Shown here: one piece after another, positions 32,380 through 42,562 of the stretch | Position numbering within the stretch: position 1 is the first letter of the stretch | How the letters are laid out: each line of letters starts with the position of its first letter | Assembly (NCBI RefSeq): GCF_027943255.1 | Contig: NC_072892.1 | Coordinates: forward strand, 117,259,792-117,323,791 | Source of the DNA: Anastrepha obliqua | Lineage: Eukaryota > Arthropoda > Insecta > Diptera > Tephritidae | Length of the DNA: 64,000 nucleotides | Direction: 5' to 3' | Position numbers and translations under genes: made by a program | Notes under the pieces: model-generated | What the model was told of the DNA's origin: nothing | Seen by the model: only the letters and a program-made list of their open reading frames with translations | Database searches by the model: none

Positions 32380-35300
32380 CCAACTTCTTACTTCTTCTTC
32401 TTAATTGGCGCGATAACCGCTTACGCGATTTTGGCCGAGATTAACAAAGCGCGCCAGTCGTTTCTTTCTCGTGCTAACCGGCGCCAATTGGACACACCAA
32501 GTGAAGCCAAGTCCTTCTCCACCTGATCTTTCCAACGCAGAGGAGGCCTTCCTCTTCCTCTGCTACCACCAGCTGGTACCGCATCGAATACTTTCAAAGC
32601 CGGAGCGTTTGTATCCATTCGGACGACATGACCCAGCCAACGAAGCCGCTGGATCTTTATTCGCTGCGCTATGCCTATGTCGTCGTAAAGCTCATACAGC
32701 TCATCGTTCCATCGTCTGCGATATTCGCCGTTGCCAACGTGCAAAGGTCCAAAAATCTTACGCAGAATCTTTCTCTCGAACACTCCAAGCGTCGCTTCAT
32801 CGGATGTTGTCATCGTCCAAGCTTCTGCGCCATACGTTAGGACGGGCATGATGAGAGTCTTGTAGAGTGTTAATTTTGTTCGTCGAGAGAGGACTTTACT
32901 GCTCAATTGCCTACTTAGTCCAAAGTAGCACTTGTTGGCAAGAGAGATTCTACGTTGGATTTCAAGGCTGACATTGTTATCGGTGTTAATGCTGGTTCCT
33001 AAATAAACGAAGTCTTTTACAACCTCAAAATTATAACTGTCAACAGTGACGTGGGTGCCGATACGCGAGTGCGCCGACTGTTTGTTTGAAGACAGGAGGT
33101 ACTTCGTTTTGTCCTCGTTCACCACCAAACCCATTCGCTTTGCCTCTTTATCCAGTTTGGAGAAAGCAGAACTAACAGCGCGGTTGTTAAGGCCGATGAT
33201 GTCAATATCATCGGCATACGCCAGCAATTGTACGCTCTTATAAAAAATTGTGCCTGAGCGATTAAGTTCTGCGGCTCGTACGATGCTCTCCAACATCAGG
33301 TTAAAGAAGTCACACGACAGCGAGTCACCCTGTCTGAAACCTCGCTTGGTATCAAACGGCTCGGAGAGGTCCTTCCCAATTCTGACGGCGCTGCTGGTGT
33401 TGAGCAACGTCATCTTACATAGCCGTATTAGTTTTGCGGGGATACCAAATTCAGACATAGCGGCATACAGGTAACTCCTTTCCGTACTGTCGAATGCAGC
33501 TTTGAAGTCGACGAAAAGATGGTGTGTGTCGATTCTCCTTTCATGGGTCTTTTCCAAGATTTGGCGTATTGTGAATAGTTGGTCGATGGTAGACTTTCCA
33601 GGTCTGAAGCCACACTGATAAGGTCCAATCAGTTGGTTGATGGTGGGCTTCAGCCTTTCACACAATACGCTCGCTAGAACCTTATAGGCGATATTTAGAA
33701 GACTAATCCCGCGGTAATTGGCACAGATTGCAGGATCACCCTTCTTATGGATTGGGCAGAGCACACTTAAATTCCAATCGGCAGGCATGCTTTCATCCGA
33801 CCATATTCTGCATAGGAGCTGATGCATGCACCTTACCAGCTCCTTGCCGCCATGTTTGAATAGCTCAGCCGGCAGTCCGTCGGCGCCCGCGGCTTTGTTG
33901 TTCTTTAGCCGTGATATTGCTATTCTCACCTCGTCATGGTCGGGTAACGGAACGACAACTCCGTCGTCAACGATTGGGGTATCGGGATCTTCACATTCTC
34001 TATGACATGCGCAGCTGTCACCGTTTAACAGGTTCGAGAAGTGTTCCCTCCATAATTTAAGATTGCTCTGTACGTCAGTCACCAGATCGCCGTCTTTGTT
34101 CTTACAGGACAACGCCCCGGTCTTAAAACCTTCTGTAAGCCGCCGAACTTTCTGGTAAAATTTTCGGGCGTTGTTCCTATTGGCCAGCATCTCAAGCTCC
34201 TCGCACTCACGTATATCGGCCTCTCGTTTCTTCTGTCGGATAATACGTCTCTCTTCCTTTTTTAGCTCTCTGTAGCGATCCCACATGGCTCGCGTTGCGC
34301 CCGATCGCAGCGTGGCTCTATAGGCGGCATCTTTTCTTTCGGCGGCAGCATGACATTCCTCGTCGTACCAATTGTTTTTTCGGGCTCGCCGGAATCCGAT
34401 TTCTTCTTCGGCGGCGGTACGTAGGGAACGAGAAATGTTGCTCCATTGCTCGCGCATGCCGGTGTGTTGGGCAGTGCTCTCCGAGAGCAGGAGTGAGAGT
34501 CGAGTGGCGAATCTTCTGGCTGTCTGTTGTGATTGCAGCTTTTCGATGTCGAACATTCTTTGCGTAGGTAGATGTACGTTTTTTGCTGCACAGAGGCGTG
34601 TGCGCAGTTTGGCTGCAACAAGGTAATGATCCGAGTCGATATTGGGTCCTCGGATCGTACGTACATCTAATACACTAGAAGCGTGTCTTCCATCTATCAC
34701 AACATGATCGATCTGGTTTCGCGTTTTTCGATCTGGAGACAGCCAGGTAGCTTGGTGAATCTTCTTATGCTGGAATCTGGTGCTACAGACTACCATGTTT
34801 CGGGCCCCGGCGAAGTCGATCAGCCTCTGTCCGTTACCGGATGTTTCGTTGTGCAGGCTGAATTTTCCGACTGTGGGACCAAAAATTCCCTCCTTGCCCA
34901 CCCTGGCGTTGAAGTCGCCAAGCACGATTTTTATGTCGTGGCGGGGGCAGCGCTCATAGGAACGTTCCAAGCGCTCATAGAAAGAATCCTTGGTCGCATC
35001 GTCCTTCTCTTCCGTCGGGGCGTGGGCGCAAATTAGCGAGATGTTGAAAAATCGCGCTTTGATGCGGATTGTTGCGAGACGCTCGTCCACCGGAGTGAAC
35101 GACAGTACTTGGCGACGAAGTCTCTCTCCCACAACAAATCCGACACCGGATTTGCGCTCCTTTACATGGCAGCTGTAGTAGACGTCGCAAGGTCCTATGT
35201 TTTTCTTACCTTGCCCCGTCCATCGCATCTCTTGGATGGCAGTGATGTCAGCCTTTACTCTCACGAGGACATCAACCAGCCGGGCAGAGGCACCTTCCCC

Positions 35301-35690
35301 ATTAAGGGACCGGACATTCCAGGTGCATGCCCTCAAATCGTATTCCTTATTTCGTTTGCAGGGGTCGTCATCAGTGTTGGAAGTTCTCATCCGAGGCTTT
35401 GTTGCTGTTTTCATTGGGGGGGCTTTTTAAGTGGCGGGTCCCAAACCCAGCGCACAACCAGCTATGCTGGGATGCTTCGCCTTCTCACTTTAGCTCACTC
35501 CCGAACGGGTGTTCGGAAGCTAACCAGAGGATACGTGGGCTAATCCCGGACGTTGTGAGCTGCTTGAACCATATGTAGAAGAATCGTCCTGGCCACTTCC
35601 AAGTGAATGGCGATCAGTAACTTTCCCCACTTGCGTGGACTTCTACACATGGAACCATCCTCCTCCTTCTTACTACTCTTCCAATAAATC
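32380..35690 (-). mobile_element. RTE-clade LINE, near full length
   Basis: Minus-strand non-LTR element with an apparent 5' UTR of about 270 bp (35415-35690) and an intact ORF. The 3' UTR is very short, and the 3' end GCGCCAATTAAGAAGAAGAA is a microsatellite-like tail (32387-32412). Very short 3' UTRs and simple-repeat tails are typical of RTE elements. The 5' UTR contains a CCGAACACCCGTTCGG hairpin near 35505-35520. I could not find a confident target duplication. Other 3' ends of the family occur at 22.0, 26.1, 31.1, 42.0 and 47.8 kb. Confidence 0.85.
32421..35414 (-). CDS. RTE retrotransposon polyprotein (endonuclease + RT), intact
   Basis: 997 codons, ATG start at 35412-35414, no stop or frameshift. 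It nicks target DNA and reverse-transcribes its own RNA there. The N-terminal apurinic-type (EEP) endonuclease shows TWNVRS (Asn33), QEMRW (Glu62), GDFNA (Asp167, Asn169), a QIDHVVID segment (about 234-241) and SDHYLV (Asp262, His263). The central RT shows GADGLPAELFK, CPIHKKGD, NYRGISLL, motif A FVDFKAAFD (Asp636), motif B RGFRQGDSLS (691-700) and motif C LAYADD (731-736). The C-terminal region has LGHVVRMD, GRGRPPLRWKDQVEKDLASL and ERNDWRAL. All catalytic residues are present, so it may encode active enzyme. RTE proteins are usually about 1000 residues, so this is full length. Antisense frames across it are shadows. Expression cannot be judged from sequence. Confidence 0.93.
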   Translation of the reverse strand: MKTATKPRMRTSNTDDDPCKRNKEYDLRACTWNVRSLNGEGASARLVDVLVRVKADITAIQEMRWTGQGKKNIGPCDVYYSCHVKERKSGVGFVVGERLRRQVLSFTPVDERLATIRIKARFFNISLICAHAPTEEKDDATKDSFYERLERSYERCPRHDIKIVLGDFNARVGKEGIFGPTVGKFSLHNETSGNGQRLIDFAGARNMVVCSTRFQHKKIHQATWLSPDRKTRNQIDHVVIDGRHASSVLDVRTIRGPNIDSDHYLVAAKLRTRLCAAKNVHLPTQRMFDIEKLQSQQTARRFATRLSLLLSESTAQHTGMREQWSNISRSLRTAAEEEIGFRRARKNNWYDEECHAAAERKDAAYRATLRSGATRAMWDRYRELKKEERRIIRQKKREADIRECEELEMLANRNNARKFYQKVRRLTEGFKTGALSCKNKDGDLVTDVQSNLKLWREHFSNLLNGDSCACHRECEDPDTPIVDDGVVVPLPDHDEVRIAISRLKNNKAAGADGLPAELFKHGGKELVRCMHQLLCRIWSDESMPADWNLSVLCPIHKKGDPAICANYRGISLLNIAYKVLASVLCERLKPTINQLIGPYQCGFRPGKSTIDQLFTIRQILEKTHERRIDTHHLFVDFKAAFDSTERSYLYAAMSEFGIPAKLIRLCKMTLLNTSSAVRIGKDLSEPFDTKRGFRQGDSLSCDFFNLMLESIVRAAELNRSGTIFYKSVQLLAYADDIDIIGLNNRAVSSAFSKLDKEAKRMGLVVNEDKTKYLLSSNKQSAHSRIGTHVTVDSYNFEVVKDFVYLGTSINTDNNVSLEIQRRISLANKCYFGLSRQLSSKVLSRRTKLTLYKTLIMPVLTYGAEAWTMTTSDEATLGVFERKILRKIFGPLHVGNGEYRRRWNDELYELYDDIGIAQRIKIQRLRWLGHVVRMDTNAPALKVFDAVPAGGSRGRGRPPLRWKDQVEKDLASLGVSNWRRLARERNDWRALLISAKIA

Positions 35691-35726
35691 TGGCGGTCAA
35701 TGCCGACTTGAATATTTCAGTAAATA

Positions 35727-36978
35727 CCGGATGATTTTTTAGCTATTATCTTTTTAAACAGTTGACGCACGTTTCGTGTTTTGTTTCACTGTCAAACATC
35801 TTCAGTTTGGTCTATAATTTAACTATGAATCGTCTTACAAACGAACAACGCTTGCAAATTATTGAATTTTATTATAAAAATGCGTGTTCTGTTCAGAAAG
35901 TTTATCGCGCGCTTTTTCCATTTTATGGTCAGTTTAATCGACCCACTGAAGCGGCTATTCGAGCTATTGTGACTAAATTTAGAACCAAATTTACATTATT
36001 GGATATCAAACCACCAACACGCTTACGTAGAGTGCGAACTGAACAAAATATCGCAGCTGTATCGGCCAGTGTTAATGATGACCATCAATTATCGATTCGT
36101 CGCCGTTCGCAGCAATTTGGCCTCTGTTACTCAACAATGTGGAAAATTTTGAGAAAGGATTTAGGTGCCTAGGTGAAGCCTTTCAAAATACAGCTGGTGC
36201 AAGAATTGAAGCCGAACGACCTACCGCAACGCAGAATTTTTGGTGAATGGGCTCTTGGAAAGTTGGCCGAAGATCCGCTTTTTATCGAAAAATTGTGTTC
36301 AGCGACGAAGCTCATTTTTGGATCAATGGGTACGTAAATAAGCAGAATTGTCGACTTTGGAGTTAAGATCAGCCAAAAGAATTGCAAGAGCTCCAATGTA
36401 TCCAGAAAAGGTCACAGTTTGGTGCGGTTTATTGGCTGGAGGTATCATTGGATCGTACTTCTTCAAAGATGCTGCGAATCACCACGTAACTGTAAATGGC
36501 TACTGTGAGCGCGACCGTGAAATGAGCAAGACGGTGCCACATGCCACACAGCACGCGTAACAATGGACTTGTTGAGAGGCGAGTTCGGTGAACATTTTAT
36601 TTCACGTTCGGGCCCTGTCATACTGTCAATTGGCCACCCAGATCGTGCGATATAACGCCTTTAGATTGTTTTTTGTGGGGCTATGTTACAGCTCATGTCT
36701 ATTCAGACAAGCCTGCTTCAATTAACGCATTGGAAGACAATATTAAAGCATTTATATGTGAGATACCGGCCGAAACATTAGAAAGAGTATGCCAAAAATT
36801 GGACTAAGCGGATGCACCATTTGAAGCGCAGTCGCGGTCAACATTTGCATGAAATAATCTTCAAACATTAAATTATATGGACTGTACCATCGATTTAAAT
36901 AAAAGTTTCATGCATTTTTCTGAATTTTACGTGTGTTTTTTTGAAAAACTTTCCTATAGCTCTTAAAAAATCACCCTT
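35727..36978 (+). mobile_element. Mariner-like element (DUF4817-type transposase), broken
   Basis: 1252 bp between TA at 35725-35726 and 36979-36980. The inverted ends share the GGATGATTTTTTA / GGGTGATTTTTTA core. The plus-strand transposase starts at 35825 (MNRLTNEQRLQIIEFYYKNA). The N-terminal helix-turn-helix (SVQKVYRALFPFYGQFNRPT) is followed by RRSQQFGLCYSTMWKILRKD up to 36172. The frame then shifts: IQLVQELKPNDLPQRRIFGE near 36190, SDEAHFWING-like with the first catalytic D near 36300, GGIIGSYFFKDAA near 36440-36475, QDGATCHTAR with the second D near 36525-36550, and WPPRSCDITPLDCFLWG with the third D near 36633-36685. About 20 codons between EM and QDGATCH are deleted. The C-terminus ends near 36865. 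Dead. Confidence 0.85.
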
Positions 36979-36980
36979 TA

Positions 36981-37180
36981 GATTGTTAAGCGTGCTGTGT
37001 GGCAAGTTGCGCCGCCTTGTTAGAACCAAATGTCGTCAATGTTTAGCGATTAATTTTTGAAAACAAAAAATCAGTCTGTATGGCTCGATGGCGTTCACTA
37101 TTTACCGAAACCTTCCTCATTTTAAAAGAAATAAGGACCGATTATGCCGCCAGTGCTCTATAAACTTCGCGAACAGGTTT
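36981..37180 (-). mobile_element. DUF4817-type transposase fragment, inverted
   Basis: Minus-strand relic directly next to the preceding element. It reads EVYRAL, then GGIIGPYFF, then a DD-FGSN-QGGATCHTAR-like segment with the second catalytic motif region. Helix-turn-helix and catalytic pieces are fused, showing a large internal deletion. The junction sequence CGCGAAGTTTATAGAGCA also occurs at 38.4 kb in the other orientation. Confidence 0.6.
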
Positions 37181-38403
37181 ATTATTATTCTTTTTTTTCA
37201 ATATAGCGTTGTTTGGTATTAAACGATTCATGAGATGATTGGCCAAACCTTACTGAACAGAAATATCAAAACAGTTTGCTAGCTATATCTCAGCTATTAA
37301 ATCATAGTTATTGACTTTTAATACTTTAAATTTGATTTCAAAGATTCTTTCGGCTATAAAAGTGTTATTAGATGCTTGGCAAATCTCTACTTTTAGTTTT
37401 GAGAACAATTTTAGGAAACACATAAGTCCAATGGCGTGAAGCCTCATGAACTTTGGGACGAAATCACATCACATCAACGTGACATAACGGCGTTTTGATA
37501 AGTCTCCATAAAAATGACAAAAACTCTTAAGTGGTTCTTAACAATTTCTGCCAGTTTAACGCCTTATGGGTTATTCATAATAATGTTCATAGGAAGATGA
37601 ACTGCTGTTTAGCTGCTAACTATTACAAAACCTGGCAGCTAATAAATAGCCGTGAAAATTATATTATATATACATTTTTATTTGAGGCGAATTCTCTTTC
37701 TATCTATGTTATATCAGCGCAATAAATAAAAACTTTAAATATTTTATTGAAATGCCCTTTCTCTTTTGCTCAGGAGGAACCACTCCCGTCCTATTATTTT
37801 TAATAAAATTTCGGTGTCATTCGGCTAGTGCTTTGAATCAATTTTCATTCAGCGCTGAAAAAGTTTGGCAACCAATTTCATATTTATATGTTCTATTATT
37901 ATTAAATTAAACCATGTGAAATCGGACTTTAATATTTACCTATGCCAAACCTTTATGTGTGCACTATGCCAGCTCTCAAATAACAACGTGGTGTGACCGG
38001 CACATCATAAGCGGCCTTAATGGAATAATTTAAGACAGCACCATTTCTTCATTTCGTATTGCTACTGCAATTACTTACATCCATATATAGCTACAAAATC
38101 ATCCCCGTGTAGTTGTAAAACAACAATCGTTCGCAAAAGTGCGGGCCGCTACCAGCTGTGAGAAGCATCCCCCATACCACAAAGATCTTGATTTCTAATA
38201 AATATTTATACATTACCATACATTTATTGTTATGAATAATTGGGAAGAATAATTGGAAAACATACAATAATTATGCTTCAATTAGACCGCGCAGCACATC
38301 TTGACTTTTTTATTATCCATAGATTTTATATATGGTAGTAATGACGAGTGTTCAGTTTCTCATTTTCATAACACCCCGGAAAAAGCTTCCAAATTGTGGA
38401 AAT
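37181..38403. other. Non-coding stretch
   Basis: AT-rich, no gene recognised. It lies between two inverted fragments of the same deleted transposon type. Confidence 0.4.
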
Positions 38404-38700
38404 TTAATCTCAAAAAATAAATATGCTCGCGAAGTTCATAGAGCAGTGGCGGCATCATTGAAATAAGGAAGGAACTGCTGTTTCAGTGAATGGTGAGCGC
38501 TGTCGAACCATCTTGGCTGAATTTTTCTCTCCCAAAATTAATCAACTAAACATTGACGACCTCTGGTTCCAACAATAAGGCGCGATTTTCCATACAGCGC
38601 CCTTTACAATCGATTTATTGCAATATTCAAACTTACTAGAAGTAGTAAAAAATTAGACTCATCGTTCGATCCATTCGGTCCACGCAACCCATAGAGGCGG
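38404..38700 (+). mobile_element. DUF4817-type transposase fragment
   Basis: Plus-strand relic. CGCGAAGTTCATAGAGCAGT codes for the same EVHRAV remnant joined to GGIIE. Then come KEGTAVSVNGERCRTILAEF, FSPKINQLNIDDLWFQQ (catalytic D replaced by a stop) and FHTAPFTIDLLQYSN. About 60-65% similar by eye to the fragment at 37.0-37.2 kb. The C-terminal third is unclear after 38640. Confidence 0.65.
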
Positions 38701-38795
38701 CAAGCATATGAAGGATATTGTATTAAAGAAACAAATGCTATGGGATTATCTACGGGATTATAATAAATTTATCTAAAATATCTAAAAAAAAATCA

Positions 38796-38890
38796 TCAAC
38801 ATCAAGACGCACGCCACAAATGGGAGCATGAGCTCGGCCAAACATCCAAAAAGGATTTAAGCGCTAATCATTTATATATATACATTGTAT
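38796..38890 (+). mobile_element. SINE 3' fragment
   Basis: CATCAAGACGCACGCCACAA, then GGGAGCATGAGCTCGGCCAA ACATCC and the 3' end TTAAGCGCTAATCATTTATA with a TA tail. It matches the last 85 bp of the SINE family. Head and body are missing. Confidence 0.75.
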
Positions 38891-39855
38891 ATATTAACAT
38901 TTTAGAGCATAAAATACCATGAGGCTGAAGTGCAAACCTCAAATCCATCTGTCATTTTAAGTTCTCAAGCTCTCAAAAACAACACTTGATATATACTAAT
39001 TTTACATTCGTTTAGTCGCAATCTCAAAGATAGATTTTCGAAACATAAAAATATAACCCCTGGCTTTGATAAAACAAATACGAGTTTACGGGCTTAGTCA
39101 AGTAAATAAAACATTATCAGTTGTCGAGGTAAAATAGACTTTAATTTACAAATACCAAGGAGAGAAAAAGATTTTTAGCAGTCACTTTTCTTAGAAGATA
39201 ATTAAGTTATTGGCAATTTTATAGCCAACTCTGAAAAGAAATTTGTCCCAAAAGCAAAAGCAAACTTTTTATATCTGCAGAGACTCAAACTTCCACGGTG
39301 GAATGAGTTTTAGAAAAATTAGCTGAAAATAAGTGAAGAGTCAAAATCAAGGTAAAGTGTTTTTTATTTACATTCGACTAAATATCTTCAGTGGTTTTAT
39401 TTGGAATTGTATTTAATTTGTCTTTATTAATTACTATTTTTTTAATATTTTTTTTTAACTATTACTTTTTTTATTATTACTATTATTGTTTTTATTGTAT
39501 TTAATTTGTTTTCTTAATTTTTTTATTACTTTTTTTTAAATTATTACTGTTTTTTATTATTATTATTGTTCTTTTTATTGTATTTAATTTATTTTCATAT
39601 AGTTTTTTTAATTATTACTATTTTTTTTATTATTATTGTACTATTATTGCTTTTCCTATTTATTTGCATTTTTTTCACTATTTGTTTTTAATATTATTTT
39701 TTTATTATTATAATTTTTTTCTCATTATTATTATTAATGTTTTTTTAAAAAATGAAGGAGTTTTACACGAAACCCTCACCCGAAAAGATTCTGGTTAGGT
39801 ACCTAACAGATGGAGCCTTTATGGACCCTCTTAGAGGGTTTTAGAGGAATAATTA
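38891..39855. other. Non-coding, with a T/A low-complexity tract
   Basis: 39410-39745 is built of TTTTTTATTATTAT-type sequence with T excess on the plus strand, resembling the tract at 23.6-24.5 kb but shorter. No coding. Confidence 0.6.
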
Positions 39856-41045
39856 CACAGGCCGACAACCAAAAAACTTTTTCGATAATTTTAACTAATT
39901 ACTTTGTAATTTGGTGTCCTGATTACGAAAAAAATTATTAAAAAGTTATATCACCCATCAATTTTTCACATTTTACAATTAAGTAAAAATAAAGTTTATG
40001 TACCAAAATGTATCGGATATATTTTTAACTTCTTAAATACTTTTTAGTTGGCAACATTATTAAAATATAATCAGATTGGCAATGAAGGAAAACGTTTTTT
40101 AAGTTGGTAGTTCTTATAAGTTTAACAGCTGTTAGCTTTCTTTCAGTGAGTTATAACCTCAAATTGCTGTGCGTTTTTTATTCAAAATTAAAATGGTTAA
40201 AGGTGATTGTAAAAATGCTCCTAACGCTTTTTGCTAATATACATATGTGGTAATTTTGTCATTAAAAAACATCAAAGGGAAATTACTGACTTTGTAAAAA
40301 AAGTTTACTTTGCATATTTTGGTTTAGAAATCAGTAATCAAGACAAGTGTTGGGTTCCGCATAAAGTATGTTATGTTTGTGTCGAGGATCTAAGGAAATG
40401 GCTTAAAAAACGAAGAAAGCTTTTAAATTTGCAGTACCCATGGTATGGAGAGAGCAAAAAAACCATTTAGACGATTGTTATTTTTGCTGTATAGATGTTA
40501 GTGAATATAACTCCAAAAATAAAAAAGCTATTATCTATACTAATGTTACATCAGTTGATCAGCCGATAGAACATGGCCCGAGCTTTCCTGTCGCTGTGTC
40601 ACCTGAGGATATTGATGATGTTTTACAGTCTAGTTTGAAATTTAGTCAAAGTCAATCGACTGATATTCTATTTGAATTGGAGACTTTTAGAAATGCGAAT
40701 TCAACCTTTCTAACTCTCTAACGCCCCTGTAAAGGGCGAATTCAAAATAGTATAACTTTTTTTATATTAATCGCAAAAATATTTTTAAAAATTGATTTTA
40801 AAGCTGAAGAGTAGTACTTTGCGATGCCGTTGTGGAATATTAAAATAAAAACTTTACCTTGCTCAAAAAACAATTTTAAAAATGGCCAAAATCTGCATTT
40901 TTTGACTATTTAACCTTAAATTGCCAAAAATCCTGACGTGCTAGAGCACTTTCAAGGTCATATTCGTTTTCAGCATAAAAAACCTTCAGGAAACACCCAT
41001 AGCGGTTTTAGAAACTGTAAAAAAGCGAGATTTTGCAGGCCTGTG
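39856..41045 (+). mobile_element. Candidate TIR transposon around a zinc-ribbon-like ORF
   Basis: CACAGGCCGACAA at 39856 and, read inward from 41045, CACAGGCCTGCAA are inverted matches (11 of 13). They enclose the broken gene at 40193-40721. The 3' non-coding part (40900-41045) contains TGACGTGCTAGAGCACTTTC and TTCGTTTTCAGCATAAAAAA, which gives me the impression of a conserved family tail, but I cannot verify this. No clear target duplication. Treat the element boundaries as a hypothesis. Confidence 0.4.
40193..40721 (+). pseudogene. Broken N-terminal zinc-ribbon-like protein of an arthropod repeat family
   Basis: Starts MVKGDCKNAPNAFC at 40193. A short indel at about 40234 leads to ICGNFVIKKHQREITDFVKK, VYFAYFGLEIS, then CWVPHKVCYVCVEDLRKW. 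A 1-bp deletion near 40438 leads to MVWREQKNHLDDCYFC, then VDQPIEHGPSFPVAVSPED and a stop at 40719-40721. Cysteine pairs (CWVPHKVCYVC, CYFC) suggest zinc binding. From memory this N-terminus occurs in a multi-copy family of long uncharacterised arthropod proteins, of which only the first 170 or so codons remain here. Function not known; the repeated nature suggests a mobile element. At least two frameshifts, so not a working gene. Confidence 0.6.
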
Positions 41046-41994
41046 CTATTGGCATGAGAGAAGAAGAGTTGAAAACTATTAAAGCAAAATTGTAAATTGA
41101 GCAAATTTTAAAACATTTGGGAATATCTATGACATTATCGGACTAATATTTGGCTTGGCAAAAAATCAACGAAATATTTTGTTAGTAGACGCATATATCT
41201 CTTTGATAGCCTCATCAAGATCAAAGAATAAGTACAATTAAATATATATTTAAAAACCTTTTTAATTTTTAATTTAGACCTTTGCAACTTTAAAGTCCTT
41301 ACAAATTAAATTTTTGCAAAAATGAAGTATGAAGTAGAATGAGTATGCAGTTTGTTAAAATATTTGCTGGATAACAAAAAAAGTTTATTTCTGCCGCACG
41401 GTGTTATAAATGCGCCCACAAAGTACTTCCATTCCATACATCAAATCAAAGTTCTTGCAACCATCAAAATATCTTTGATGGCACCGTTTCGTTTTAATGA
41501 TTGCTTTTACGCAAAATCATTAATATTACTTTGAATATTTCAAAAACGAAGTTTCTGTTACTTGCCTTGCGTTACGAGGGGAGTTTTACATTCATTAGAT
41601 AATTACAAATCTTATTTATTTGCAAATGTCAAAGGACGCATAGCGGCTTACGTAGACGTAAGTACATAAGTACACATATACGTATGTATGTATGCGTGTA
41701 TATCTTTGACTTTTATTTACGCTCTCCTTTATGAAACTTCAATCTGCACATGTGTCCATCCACATTCGCATATTGTATGTATGTACGAGTATTTGTTTGG
41801 AGATTGCACCTTCAACCACCCCATTTTATCAACTCTGCAGGAAACACTACCGGTACTTAGTTGGTGTGACTAGCACAAATAATTTAAAGGATACGTCTTA
41901 TATCAGTTGGATCACGTACGTTTCGAGTGGTAGTCACTCCCGATAGATTCAAAAATATGTCTAATGTACCGATTTAGTCAAAATGTAGATATTT
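41046..41994. other. Non-coding stretch with a TATG microsatellite
   Basis: TACACATATACGTATGTATGTATGCGTGTATA-type repeat at about 41672-41702. Open frames at 41352-41946 have no motif. Confidence 0.45.
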
Positions 41995-42562
41995 TACCAA
42001 TCTAAGAAGAGAGAGTCTATCTTGCTAACAAGTGCTATTTTGGACTAAGTAGGCAATTGAGAAGTAAAGTCCTCTCTCGACGAGCAAAACTAATACAAGG
42101 CTCTATCAGACGCTCATCATCCCCGTCCTAACGTATGGTGCAGAAGCTTAGACGAAGACAACATCCGATGAGGCGGCACTTGGAGTGTTCGAGAAAAAGA
42201 TTCTGCGGAAGATTTTTGGACCTTTGCGCGTTGGTGACGGCGAGTATCGCATCCGATAGAATATTGAGCTTTACGACGCCATAGACACAGGGTAGCAAAT
42301 AAAGATCCCGCGACTATTGGCTGGGTCATATCGTCCGAATGGATACGTACGCTCCGACTCCGAAAGTATCCGATGCGGTATCAGCTGGTGGTCGCAGAGG
42401 AAGAAGAAAGGCTCCTCTGCGTTGGAAAGCTCAGGTGCAGAAGAACTTCTCTTCCCTTGGTGTGTCCAATTGGCGCCGATTAGCATGAGAAAGAAACGAC
42501 TGGTGCGCTTTGTTAAACTCGGCCGAAATTGCGTAAGCGGTTATCGTGCTAATCAGGAAGGA
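41995..42562 (+). mobile_element. RTE LINE 3' third, decayed
   Basis: Plus-strand copy of the end of the RTE family. ESILLTSAILD-like codons near 42020 match SLANKCYFGLSRQL. Then come SRRAK-like, TLIIPVLTYGAEA near 42108-42150, a SDEAALGVFEKKILRKIFGP segment near 42165-42230, VGDGEYRIR, YDAIDTG near 42275-42295, GRGRPP-like decayed to GRRGRRKAPLRWKAQVQKNF near 42390-42450, SNWRRLA and ERNDWCALLNSAEIA ending near 42534. The 3' end GGTTATCGTGCTAATCAGGA follows. Several stops and a 10-20 bp deletion near 42300. Confidence 0.85.

Noticed and set aside
34262..34666. 134-codon minus-strand open frame and several plus-strand frames inside the RTE ORF
   Set aside because: They overlap the intact 997-codon RTE polyprotein in other frames and have no motif of their own.
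41672..41702. Possible CRISPR-like or tandem array
   Set aside because: It is a simple TATG microsatellite without spacers; nothing in the window resembles a CRISPR array.
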